The notes beneath the pieces are model-generated. The model was not told the origin of the DNA, did not search any database, and saw nothing but the letters and a program-made list of their open reading frames with translations. A stretch of DNA of 64,000 bases from Filobasidium wieringae (Eukaryota > Basidiomycota > Tremellomycetes > Filobasidiales > Filobasidiaceae), in NCBI GenBank assembly GCA_001600055.1, contig BCIV01000007.1:890216-954215 (forward strand), in the 5' to 3' direction. Position 1 is the stretch's first letter. Each line of letters starts with the position of its first letter. A program made the position numbers and the translations under genes. Of this stretch, positions 47,134 through 57,763 are shown piece after piece.

Positions 47134-48735
47134 TCACAATTCTTGATCAAACGCTTCCACAATCATCCCCCAAGCTTCGTCCCTCGCGGCACCATGGATT
47201 CGCTCAGACTCCTTGGTAAGGTTTGGCGCGATGTCGAAACCGTGACCGACGCCTCTGAACGTTTTACGCCAAAGCTGACCGTGTCCATCTCCTTTGTCGA
47301 GATTACCATCCCTAGCCACCTTGAACCCGGCTTCCTTTTCCAAACGATCCGCGAAAACCTCACCCTCCCTGCATAGGTAGTCGTTCTCAGCGGTCACTAC
47401 GATAGTCTTTGGGAATTGGACAAGTTGATCTAAAGGACATAGAGCAGGTGATAACCGTGGGTCCTTGAGTTTTTCTGCGTTCTCGGGTATCCGTAGATCG
47501 TTGAGGTAGCCGTCCAGGAACAACCGGGTCAACCAACGTGGCAAGACCTTGCTCTTGTCCGGTACGTGTCGTAGTTTCTCCTGGAACGGGATGGTGACGT
47601 CTACCATAGCGTAGAGTAACCCTAGACCGACGATCTTGGTTCCTTGCGGCAAGGCACGTTCTCTACGTATGTTCTTGACGACGAGGGACGCTGCTAGATT
47701 ACCTCCTGAGCTTCCACCACTGACGGCGATTTTGGTAGGATCGATGCTTGGAAGGTACGTCTTGATACTGGGAGGACCTTCTGTTGACAAGAATTCGAAC
47801 AGACCTTCTGGGCTGGCGATCCATTCGAGAAGAGCGTGGCATTGATTGAGTGCTTGTGGGTAGGGATATTGAGGGGCTTTGACGTGGTCTGGTGAGATGA
47901 TGACAGCTCCGAGCGTGTCACAGAGGGTTCGACAGAGGTGACCTTCGTTTTCCGGTCGACACCTTGAAGTAGGGTAATGTGGTTAGACGGTTTACGGACA
48001 GGACGCTGCGCCTGCGTGACATACATGGTAAATCCTCCACCGGCGATATGTACCACCACACCCCTCTTTTTAGGCTTGCCAAGCTCTTGACCTGGTTTGA
48101 CCCAGCCTTTCAAAGCCCACTTTCTTCCTCTTGTAGGCAGGTAGACCAGGACTCGAAGTTTAGGGATCGGGTTGCCTTCGTGATCGTTTCCGAGATTCAA
48201 CCAGATCGACCATCGATCTTTGTGGAAGAACCGGTAATTGTAAAAGACACTCGCTCCATCCACCACATTACGCAACGAGCTACCGACTGTGATGGAACAT
48301 GTGATCAGCTGGTGATGGTATTTCCAAACGGTATCGATACTTACTGGCCCATATTCGCCAATTGTTCCACCTGTTGTACACGCTCAGATCACTTCCGTAC
48401 TTGAGAGGATTGTTATCTTTTGCAGTCTCATCGATCTTCTGCTCGGACGAAGGCTTGAGAGATACATTCGAAAGGTCTTGAGGGTCATGGGTCTCTCGAG
48501 TATCCCCCGGACTGTGCATGTGCCCAAGCGGGTCGTTTTCGTGTTCCTTCTGTTCGGCCTTGTTCCTGCTCATAACGAATCCCATCCCCCCTTCTTGGTC
48601 GAGGGCTAATGGACGTGTGTATGTGAATGTGAATGTGATCTGTGATCTGTTGGTGAAGTCGGTTTTTCCCATCATCCCGGACAATTTCGAACGTCGTAGG
48701 TCGATCGTTCGATCGCTTACAACGGCGACGCGCAT
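47134..48735 (-). CDS. Alpha/beta hydrolase of the hormone-sensitive lipase (HSL) family
   Basis: A serine esterase/lipase of the fold-3 type. Three or more exons run from a start at 48735 (or an internal Met such as MSRNKAEQ) to the stop at 47134. The first exon is polar and probably disordered. The catalytic domain shows the oxyanion motif VVVHIAGGGFTM (usual HGGG), then CDTLGAVIISPDH. The nucleophile elbow is IAVSGGSSGGNLAASL, the acid is in VTAENDYLCREGE, and the His is in GVGHGFDIAP. The first His of HGGG is followed by Ile-Ala, a mild variant. Location is unclear; no signal peptide is seen. Substrate is unknown, and short acyl esters are typical for relatives. Confidence 0.85.
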
Positions 48736-48865
48736 TCAAGGTGACGTCAACAGGGAAGCAGGCAATAGCCATTCGTGATACTCGTCAACAGTTCATTATT
48801 ATACTCTGGTTACAACTGGGCAACTTGATTATACAGTCCGTATCATGCATATCATCTCACACGAG

Positions 48866-51605
48866 CTAAGCCCGCTCTCTAGCTTCCCCTGCGATCGTTC
48901 TCCATCCTGTCGCCGCTATCCGTGTGGTCTTCCTGATGAGATGGTTCGCAAAGTTGGTCACTTGCCAGAACGAGATGGTCGGTGCGATAGGCGTCATGGC
49001 TTGGGTCTCCGGTGAGATGTGCGGGTGGGGGTATTCCGCTTCGAGTTGTTGTTCGATCTCGGGTGGGGGGGCGGTCGCGCCTGGATCAGATCGAGACTAT
49101 CAAGGGAAAGGGTAAATAGACGGTCAGGAAGTGTCGACCGTGTTGAAACTATGACGGCACCCACCTTGAACAATGCAGGGACCAAACTGATCAAACTCAA
49201 AACGACCATTTTGGCGATCAAAGCGGGATCCTGTACCAAGCTCGCGATCGTCTGTCCCCCCTCCTCCGCCCCGTCAGGCAGAGCCAACTGAGCCAGAATA
49301 TCACCGACGGAAGCCGTCACGTAACTCCAACTCGCACTCCCCGCCGCGGTGGTGAGGAGGAAGGTGATCGGGTTGACACCGACGACCCCGCAGGCGACGT
49401 TCATCCCGCTCCAAGGGACCAGGCCCATCGCCCGCATCACGAGTAGTCGTTTCCAAACGCTGGAAGATGGTTGTTGAGGTCCAGGCGATACTTTAGGCGA
49501 AGGATCGGTTGCGCTGCCGTTCAGAGCGGATCGGACGAGGGCGAGAGGTTTAGGGAAGATGAGGGCGATAAGGGGGGCGAGGGGGCGGGAGAGCATGTAA
49601 GCTCCCAACGATCCGAACGAAGTTATCAACGTCAACAAGACCAGCGCGGGTAATGGGCTGAGTAGGGATCCGACCAGGATGTTCTGTAAACCGGTTCGCC
49701 GTCGGGATCAGCACCGTCTCTCACCGGAAAACCCCAGGTCGAATTCCCGAGAGAGGGGGCGTCGACTCACCAAGATCAAAGCGCCAGGAATACTCCAAGA
49801 ATGTTTCCACATGCCGGTGAACATGAGGACGGCGATGGTATGCCACCAACCGGTATAACTCTCGCCCATATACCCTCTGATCTCTGCCGACAAGATCTGG
49901 AGGTCGGATACTTTCTTGGGCAAGGAGTGTAACGAGGTGCTAGAGATGACAGCTAGTCAGTGCGGTGTTACGCGCGGACACTCGTTCGGACAGGAGGCGG
50001 AACGTACATTGGCATACTCTTCACTCCAAAAGCGACGATCCCGAAACTGGCCAAGAAGACGATCCCCATGGACCCCAACGTCCACCCTAGATCCCTAACG
50101 ACGGTCTTCAAGGCGGTATTCATCCCGACCGTCGAACCGGGTTCTTCCGGATGAGGGGGGAGTAATAGAGAATCGCTCCTCCCCCTGGCCAAACGTTCTG
50201 CCTTTGCTTCAGGGGAAGAGGCGGTGGGCACGTACGGATTGAGCGGGCCGGGGGGACGGGATGATTGGGAGTGTGATTGCGATTGCGATTGTCCCTGTCC
50301 CTGTCCCCCAGATCGGGTGAGAAAGTTGGATAACCGAGTGAACATGCTCGAATGACGTAGATGTCTCGTCCCCATCGTTCCCTTTCTTCTGGACCGGTCG
50401 TCCGCGTAGTTTCTCTTCCCGGATAGAGAGACGCTCGACAGGGCCGGGGTGGGTAACGATCCTCCCCCTCCCCCTCCCCCATGGGTCGAGGAAGGGTATG
50501 GATCTAGATGGAAATAACTCGTCCCGTCCGTTCCCTGGATCGGTCTCGTCTTGTTCAATCTCGCGGCGGAGGAAGAGGAAGGTGTATGGGGATCGTGGGG
50601 CAGGCCTTTTTCGGAATCGCTATCCTCCATACTCCTTCTTTTCCCTAACGAGACCCAAGATCGGGGGGCTTCATCCCCCTCGTCCCCCGCGTCCACGTCC
50701 ACATCGATTGGGTTGTGGATCTTGTCGTAAGAAAGAGTCCCGCTTAGGTTTATACCGACCACTTTCCCAAGTCCGTCCACTACTTTACGTATCAACGTTT
50801 CTTCCCCTCCCTGCGATTGTGAATGTCCGTATGACTGAGACTGCCCTTGTCCTTGTCGAAGGGAAGCGGAAGCGGGAGTGGTCGGGGTGATCGGGTTTAT
50901 ATCACCCGGATCGAACGAGGAGGAACCGGACAAAGGTCCTTCGGCGGAAGCGTGTTGGTAAGGTTCTTCCTTGATCTTACCCGCTAACTGCAGGGTGGAG
51001 GGGAACCGTTTGATCCTCCCATGCCCAAGACTCCCAGAAGCTTGCGGGGTGTCCAGAACGGAATCGTGCTGTGTCATCGTGGTGGGACCGATCCCTGAGA
51101 GTCCAAGGGAAGAGACCTGTGCCTGCTCAGCGACCCGGTTCAGGTTCAAGTTCAAGTTCACGTCCTCCATCGCCGTCCGTTGAGTCCTTGGAACATCGTG
51201 CACCGAGATCCGTCTCGTCAATCCTTTCCTGGCCTCCGCTTGTTTCTGTCCCGTACGGAGGTTCAGTTCGGGCAGGAGATCCGCGGTGGTCGATCCTGGA
51301 GCGGTCCTTCGGGCGTAAACGTCGTTCGTCTGATCGTGCAGGGCGATGGAAGTGCTCCTCGACCGGCCGGATTTGAAGGGAGTGGTCGTGGTGGACGTGG
51401 TCGTTGTGGAGGTCCCGGTCGTGTGATACCCTTTGAGAGCGGGGTTGGGAACGGGTTGCGGCGTTTGTATTGTCGTTGTCGTTGTCGTTGTCGTTGTCAT
51501 TGTGTGTGACGGCGTTTGTGTTTGGGAAGAGGAAGAGACGCTGCTGACGCTTTTACTAGCGGGTCTGTTGGGTTTACGAGATTGGCTGGGCTGGGGGAGT
51601 GACAT
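48866..51605 (-). CDS. TVP38: TVP38/TMEM64-like Golgi membrane protein (VTT domain) with a long disordered N-terminus
   Basis: The VTT (SNARE-associated) family includes Tvp38 and DedA-related proteins, likely lipid scramblase-type membrane proteins. The first exon (51605 to about 50010) encodes about 500 residues of low complexity: Thr runs, Gly runs, repeated Gln-Ser and Gln-Gly, and polar stretches. Then come VVRDLGWTLGSMGIVFLASFGIVAFG and WWHTIAVLMFTGMW-type membrane segments. The VTT core follows: PGALILNILVGSLLSPLPALVLLTLITSFGS, RLLVMRAMGLVPWSGMN and GVNPITFLLTTAAGS. A last exon reached after TAG acceptor near 49104 gives PPPEIEQQLEAEYPHPH and stops at 48866. Yeast Tvp38 is 337 aa. The domain is clear; the function of the N-terminus is unknown. 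Confidence 0.82.
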
Positions 51606-51881
51606 GGGTCCGGTCGGGTCTAGGGGGACGCCTTCTATCTGGATGATCGGGGGGAGGGGGGAGCTGGGTCGGGTGGATGTGGGGGGTTTGGATGTGGGGT
51701 CGAGGAATGATTTGCCTCTGTATCGGTTGGGGGGTCGCAGTGGATGGGATGGATGGATGATGTGGATGTGTCGATGTGGGTGGATGAGATGAATCGGTCC
51801 AAAGGAAAAGGGATTCCGACGGAACGATAACCGATCGAAAAACGATCCTCATCAGCTCGGCTCAAACTTGATTGCACTACT

Positions 51882-51906
51882 CTGCCCTGCCCTGCCCTGC
51901 CCTGCC
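51882..51906 (+). repeat. Microsatellite, CTGCC x5
   Basis: Five perfect copies of a 5-bp unit, about 280 bp upstream of the TVP38 start. Confidence 0.95.
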
Positions 51907-52511
51907 CTCGTCCTCTCCCTCACAGCGAGCACTCACCTTGATCTAGCCTTTGTCAACTTGGGTCTGTTCCCTAGGGCGGGGGATAATGCCGAACTGCTTG
52001 CGTCCCCGTTCGACCTTGAGCCGTGGCCGAGGGAGGGATAGGGATGGGGGGAGAGGGGAGAGAGGGTGGAGCGTGGTGAGATGCGCTGTGAGGGGTCCAT
52101 GGTGGTGATGTCGCTGGTGGTGTCGCTGGTGAGATTACCGATGAAAGTTGAGAAATCGGGGGGCGGCGTCGTCGTCGTCGTTCTCGTTTACGCAGAGAGA
52201 ACCGCGAACGGCGATGAGGGCGATGCTGCTGCTGGTGGGGATCTCGCAGCTGGGCCGTGGCTCGTAGTCACCGTAGCAAGCGTAGTCGCCAGGGTTCACA
52301 GGGGAACAGAGTGCAGGGAGGGTGCAGGGAGAGTACAGGTCGAGGATAGGGGGAGGAGTAGAGGTCAGGTCATGGCAGGCAACAAGAGGGTCAACCCTCG
52401 ACGGATGATGACTATTTCCAGCTGACCGAACCCGCAACGCCCGCGCAGAGTGGTCCCATCGTGACGTTATCGCTGGGCAACGGCAGCTGTCAGGTGGGCA
52501 CCAGGTCAGTC

Positions 52512-52532
52512 GGTCATAGGTCATAGGTCATA
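52512..52532 (+). repeat. Short tandem repeat, GGTCATA x3
   Basis: Three perfect copies of a 7-bp unit, 65 bp upstream of the LYC1-like start; it may be a regulatory site cluster. Confidence 0.9.
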
Positions 52533-52596
52533 GCTGGGTGGGCAGGTACTAGCACTGGCAAGTAGAGTAGCACGATAGACCAGTGCAACCACCCCA

Positions 52597-54159
52597 ATGC
52601 GACCCCTCACAAACCTCACAGTCGTCCCCGCCGACCACTCTCAAAAACTAAAATGGAGGTCCAACGCATGGGATCACTGGTTCCGACCCTCCAACCTCGC
52701 CTATGAACGGTTCCACGCCGCTCAGGAGTTTCAGGAGAGGGAGGGCAGGCATGCGATGGATGGCGGGGTGCAGATATGGTCAGTGTTCGAGAGTGTTTCG
52801 GATCGGATCGTTATTGGGGAGACTGATCGAGGGTCTTTCGGTCGGGTGATTAGGGTGCTCGTTCCGAGGGATCAGACCGGGACGGAAGACGTCTTGGCAG
52901 CTTGTAGGACGTACGTTCCACCTTCCCTACCATCTCTGCTTTCTAGGGAGGACCGATATTTACATAACGCTCGAACATGCCGCTCGACAGGATGAGAAGG
53001 AAAGCTCGGCATTTGAACTCGGAGACGGGGGAGATGAGCGAGGTCGTCTCTTACTGTATCACCAGCGTCGTCACGGCTCCGGAACATCGCAGTGAGTGTC
53101 CCCGGCTCTTCCTCACTTCCACTTCATATGCAAATCCGCACATTCACAACCACTAACCCCACCCCACACGACATGACAGGAAAAGGATACGCCAACCGGC
53201 TAATGTCCACCCTACACTACCTCCTCGCCCCTCCCACCCACCTCCCTCCATGGCCGACCGATCAATGGGGTCCACCCCCGATGGGCGGGACAAGGGACGC
53301 GCTCTATTCGACGTTATGGTCCGATGTGGGGGATACGTTTTATCGCGGGTGTACGATCGGGAGTAAAGAGGGAGGGGGAGAGGGGAGGGACGGGTGGGTG
53401 ATGCGGTTGGATGAGGAGTTGGGCTGGGATTTGGACCGCGTTGAGGTCCAGGGGGTGGGGAGGGAACTGAGCACCGGGGTACAGGGGCTGGAATTGTTTA
53501 GGAAATGGGATTTGGAGTTACCTCCACAACTCGTCCAGGCGTACGAAACCCAACGTCTCCTCCTCTCCGCTCAAAACCGATCCCCCCTCGAAGGCGGGGG
53601 CAAGAAACACCTCATCCTCGACTCGGCCAATTCCCCCGGGGTCGTCAACTATTACCTCATCAGAAGACAAACTCAGAGCGCCTCCCTCCCGCCCGTCCCC
53701 ACGAGGGGGGAAGAGACGTACGGGTTCGTCCATCGTGAGAGAGCGGTTTGGGCGGTCTGGTGTTTCTTACCCGCAGAACCTCGGGGGAGGTTCACCCTGC
53801 GCGTAACGAGCGTGGGGATCGGGTCGATCGATAAGGACGCTGACGTTTTCGAAACCGATCTGAAGCTGTTGAACGAGGTTGTCAAGTGGCAGGCGAGTAG
53901 CATGGGGTGTGATCGGATCACCCTCTGGGGATTACCCACCCGGGTGAGGGAAGGGTGGATGAGGTTGGAACCCCGTATGACGGCTGTCAGGCGGGACGAA
54001 CATCTGGGTGCGATCGCTTGGTATGGACCCGGGAACGCTGATGAGGTGCATTGGGAGGGGGGAGAAGAGTGAGTGCACAAACCGACTGCCATGGTCTGAT
54101 CCGGGAATGCGGGCATTCATTGGACCTTGGATCTTCGTTATAGATTCACATGGGCTTGA
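52597..54159 (+). CDS. LYC1: LYC1-like lysine N6-acetyltransferase (GNAT fold)
   Basis: In Yarrowia, Lyc1 acetylates free lysine in lysine breakdown. Exons 52597-52910, 52991-53091, 53180-54068 and 54144-54159 give 439 aa. The N-terminus has LKWRSNAWDHW-type and FGRVIRVLVPR segments. The GNAT acetyl-CoA region is YCITSVVTAPEHRRKGYANRLM, split by an intron after HR. The Lyc1 signature ALYSTLWSDVGDTFYRGC follows, and GAIAWYGPGNADEVHW lies near the end. A tiny last exon (16 nt) gives EFTWA, like the usual aromatic end of this family. It converges on the SDR gene with 50 bp between stop codons. The family is clear; the substrate is inferred. Confidence 0.82.
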
Positions 54160-54209
54160 TTTAGATGGTGACAAAACGTCGTACAATAGTTTTCCTCGTC
54201 ATGATCCGA

Positions 54210-55150
54210 TCACCAAGGCAAGGGAGAACCGTCATAGTTGAGATACCTGCCACCGTGACTCTCGAGAGTAGCGTTCTGCTCGACAGCCTTGATATACTCG
54301 GCAGATTGTGAGGTGGACAGAACCGGGACGGTCATTCCTTCCCAAGGGAAACTGTCTCCCGCTTTCAGACCTTCGTTCATGTCGGAAGCGACCAGACCTT
54401 AGATGATGAGAACACACGGTTTAGCATACGAGTTGCGACCTTTGCGACTGCGACCGCGACTAACCTGGATGGACGAGAACCACAACGATCTTGTCCTTCT
54501 CCGAATGATCCTTGTGTACCCTCACCCCAAAGTTGTTCACCGCCGCCTTGGCCATCCCATAAGCGGCCGTATTGCTGAACCCGCCCAACGTCTGTGACCC
54601 GAGCGCGGTCGAGGTGATGATGAATTTCTTCTCCTGCTTGGTAGACTTGAGCAACAGAGGGTAGAACGATTGGAACAGGACGACAGGTCCGAGAGTGTTG
54701 ATTCGGAATTGTAGCTCGTACTGCTCGATCGTCTCAGTGAGAGCAGGGGCCGAGCTCGCGATACCTAGTAGTGATAGTGCCGGGTAAGCTCTCTCGCTTC
54801 ACCCCGAACGAACCCTTCGAACCCACCTGCGTTGGCCCAAAGGACGTCGACCCGTCCGAAAACCTCCTCGATCTCCTTCGCTGCTGCTCGATTACCAGCC
54901 TCGTCGGCCGAGTCGATCTTGGAAATATGGATCTTGGCGGCAGCGGTCTTGCTCAGCTCTTGAAGCGCCGTGGCGGAGGACGGATTACGGACACCGGCGA
55001 TGATGATGTTCTTGGGGTCGCTCGAATACGCCTTGACGAGCTCGAGACCGATGCCTCGATTGGCGCCAGTGACTGCAGGGCAATAGTGAGCGCTGGAATG
55101 TATGTTCAATCGGAAAACCACTTACTCAAGTAGACGGTGGTATCGGACAT
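54210..55150 (-). CDS. Short-chain dehydrogenase/reductase (C-factor/sniffer-like)
   Basis: A classical NADPH-dependent SDR of about 250 aa. Exon 1 is 25 nt (MSDTTVYL) and joins ITGANRGIGLELVKAYSS after CCCTGCAG, restoring the TGxxxGIG cofactor loop. DVLWANAG is the NAG motif. FIITSTALGSQT supplies the Ser and AAYGMAKAAVNNF the catalytic Tyr-x-x-x-Lys. VVVLVHPGLVASDM completes the fold, and the end is GGRYLNYDGSPLPW. The sequence order fits carbonyl reductase sniffer/C-factor proteins. The substrate is unknown. It is divergent from an MDR oxidoreductase gene, with 386 bp between starts. Confidence 0.88.
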
Positions 55151-55536
55151 GTTGTTGCTATTGTGATGAGAATAGGAGGATTTGGGTAGAGGTTATCGAA
55201 AGTGATGGTTTGCTCTAGTTATGTTGGGTACTCCGAACATCATAATCCACACCTATATACATGCCCACTCTCGAAGCTATACCCCAGATCACGCTGAGCA
55301 ACAACCGCAAGCAGTGACTAAGACCTGACTGATATCGTTGCTGCTTCGTCAGACCTGGGCTGTCACAGTCATCACGAGTTGGTCACGCGCCTCGGGGTAT
55401 TTACAATCAACAAACGTTTTGATCCCGTAATGAAGGTTCTAGCTTCATAAGAATATATACGTTCAAAGACTGCTTGTCTCAACTAAACTTCCCGACAGTG
55501 GAACGAACTCTACAACACTATCAAGTATCGATCACC
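55151..55536. other. Shared divergent promoter of SDR and MDR genes
   Basis: 386 bp separate the two ATGs. No gene was recognised. Confidence 0.5.
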
Positions 55537-57088
55537 ATGCAAGCTTATGTCGCCCAACCGAGCAGTCTGCCTTCCAGACTCTTCAATGTCCTGCGTGGCG
55601 GGAATCTAGTACGCGCTTGTTACCTTCCGTGTCGCGTTTCGTACCGATCACAGTATGACTTCCGATCCTTAGGGACACAAAGGCGGGGTATCGACTGTGA
55701 AGATCCCTGATCACTCGCCAGAACAAATCCTCGTCAAAGTCGAATGCGTCGCTCAAAATCCAGTACGTATTACGATGTTGCCGGATCATCAGCCATGACA
55801 CGCCCTAACGACCATATCATGGTAGACGGATCACATGCACCTGTCCTACATCTCGCCCGGTAACGCTATCATCGGCTGTGACTATGCAGGTCGAGTGAGC
55901 AAGGTCGGTGCAAACGTGAAAGGTTGGGCTGTAGGGGATAGGATCGCAGGAGCTGTACACGGTGGTAGGTGATCGACATGTCTGCAACCTCACTGGCCCA
56001 GGGTTCACCGCGATATGGCACTTCTCTACTTCCAGGTGTTTACACGAACAGAGGAAGCTATGCAGAATACCTCGTGACCGATGCGGACCTCTCTTGGAAG
56101 ATCCCCGAGGTCGTCTCGTCAGAGGAAGCCGCCACTTTCGGGATCGGCGCGGTCGCCGCGATGCAAGGTCTTTTCCTGAACCTCGATGTGCCTTGGCCGG
56201 ACGGTACGACCGACTCGGATTTGAAACCTGGTCAGACTGTGAGTGTGATCGGGCGGTTTGGGTGTGGTCTTTCCTGAGCCCAGCTGGACTTGTGGGTGCG
56301 CCTCCTCTTGCTCAGATATATATACACGGGGGATCATCGTCCGTCGGACTGTTTGCGATTCAGTTGGCTAAATTGGCAGGGATGACGGTAGTGACGACCT
56401 GTTCCCCGAGGAACAACGATCTCGTCAGATCGTACGGTGCCGATCACATATACGATGTACGTCCTCGAGCTGCATTGTCTCGAGCAGCAATCATCTGACG
56501 TCGATTGAGATGCGGTTCAGTACCGTACGCCAAACGTAGGCACCCAAATCCGACAGGATCACCCAGGTATCACTCGTGCGCTCGACTGTATTTCGGATAG
56601 GACGACGATCGCGCTGTGTGATAAAGTCGTACAAGGCTCGTCGAGATCCGTCATCGGGCTGACCAAAGGTGTACCGCTGGCCAGGACGAGTAAGAACGTA
56701 CGGACCAGTTTCTTCTTAACGTATACGCTGTTTGGGGAGGTGAGCCTGTCTATCTACGGATCCGCGACGAGATGTGGGGTGACGATACGCGCGCTTCTCG
56801 TAGCCATTCACTTTGCTTCGGATCATCAAGTTCGCCGCTGTGCCCAGAGATCGAGCGGCTCTTGTCAAATTCTACGGCATGCTTCCTTCCCTTATAACGG
56901 AGAAGGGTCTCCGACCGAATCCGATCGACCTGAGAAAGGGCGGGATCGGAGCGGTCGAGCGTGGGCTTGACGAGATGAAGGCGAGTGCTCGTAATCTGTT
57001 TGCTCTAGGCGCGCATACTAAAACGACTTGTTCTTTACAGACTGGGAAGGTGTCTGGTAGGAAACTGGTTGTTTCGTTCACGAGGTAA
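55537..57088 (+). CDS. MDR-family oxidoreductase (trans-enoyl reductase-like)
   Basis: A medium-chain reductase of the quinone/enoyl-reductase type. Eight exons (55537-55608, 55673-55762, 55826-55964, 56046-56239, 56316-56456, 56521-56739, 56804-56980, 57041-57088) give 359 aa. Visible motifs are ILVKVECVAQNPTDHMH (GroES-like start), IIGCDYAGRVSKVG, GSYAEYLV, and the cofactor loop IYIHGGSSSVGLFAIQLAKL. SYGADHIYDY and ALDCISD follow, and the end is EMKTGKVSGRKLVVSF. No structural zinc Cys cluster is seen, so it is zinc-independent. The order fits fungal proteins related to LovC/ToxD enoyl reductases and quinone oxidoreductases. Intron 7 is a GC-AG intron. Confidence 0.86.
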
Positions 57089-57763
57089 TTGTCTGAAATG
57101 TACCGTAGCCGTTAGCTTTCTGGTCCGTCAGACTTCTATCGCGTCTTATCCAGGCTTCTTGTACAAGCGAAACTCATGATTGTCGCGATCATCCCAAATC
57201 GTGAGAGTTGACTGTTCTATCAAAGGTTGAGTAAATCGTTTCGAGTGACTGCATTTACGGAATTGTCGCTTCCGTGAGTAGACTTGATAAGTTGGGCACG
57301 GGCAATACGAAGAGAAGCTAGAGGTTGAGCTCGAGGAGGTCTAAGAGGCTCAGGAAGCAAGGAGTGCGAGTGAAACCAGGATCTATCCGGGAGAATCGCA
57401 AGACAGGGTGACCAACCCGAGGGTAGAAATAGCCTGAGGTCGGCTCGGTTTAGCGACTTGGCGATCTGTAAATAGCCTCGACGGTGCAGCTGCCCCGCCT
57501 GGTCGCGTGTGCGCTAAGGGATGAACCAATCAACCGAAAACGCGAGTGCGGGGTGTCGCTCTCTCCTCCACCTCGCTCGCCCTCGCTGCAGCTGAGAAAT
57601 GAGAGAGCTCAGAGTGGACGGACGGAATGCTCAGAGCCGAAGCAAAGCCTCGCAACTCGCAACTCGCAACTCGCAACTTAAAGCGACCACTCGATCGATT
57701 CGTCCTCGAACATGCACCACGACACACTTTCCACCGCTGCACCACCACCGTCTCCTGGCAACA
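57089..57763. other. Interval between the MDR gene and the MFS transporter
   Basis: MDR 3' region and transporter promoter. A tandem heptamer lies at 57651-57678. No gene was recognised. Confidence 0.45.
57651..57678 (+). repeat. Tandem repeat, CGCAACT x4
   Basis: Four perfect copies of a 7-bp unit, 86 bp upstream of the MFS transporter ATG at 57764. Confidence 0.95.

Larger units (their letters stand above)
51606..52596. other. Divergent promoter region of TVP38 and the LYC1-like gene
   Basis: About 1 kb, with strong strand asymmetry and simple repeats: CTGCC x5 (51882-51906) and GGTCATA x3 (52512-52532). Frames here are driven by base composition and are not called as genes. Confidence 0.45.

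Noticed and set aside
50498..51509. Plus-strand frames opposite the TVP38 first exon
   Set aside because: Shadows of a low-complexity coding exon.
51574..51877. Minus-strand Pro/His/Thr-rich frames upstream of TVP38
   Set aside because: Simple-sequence composition with no domain or splice link; treated as promoter.
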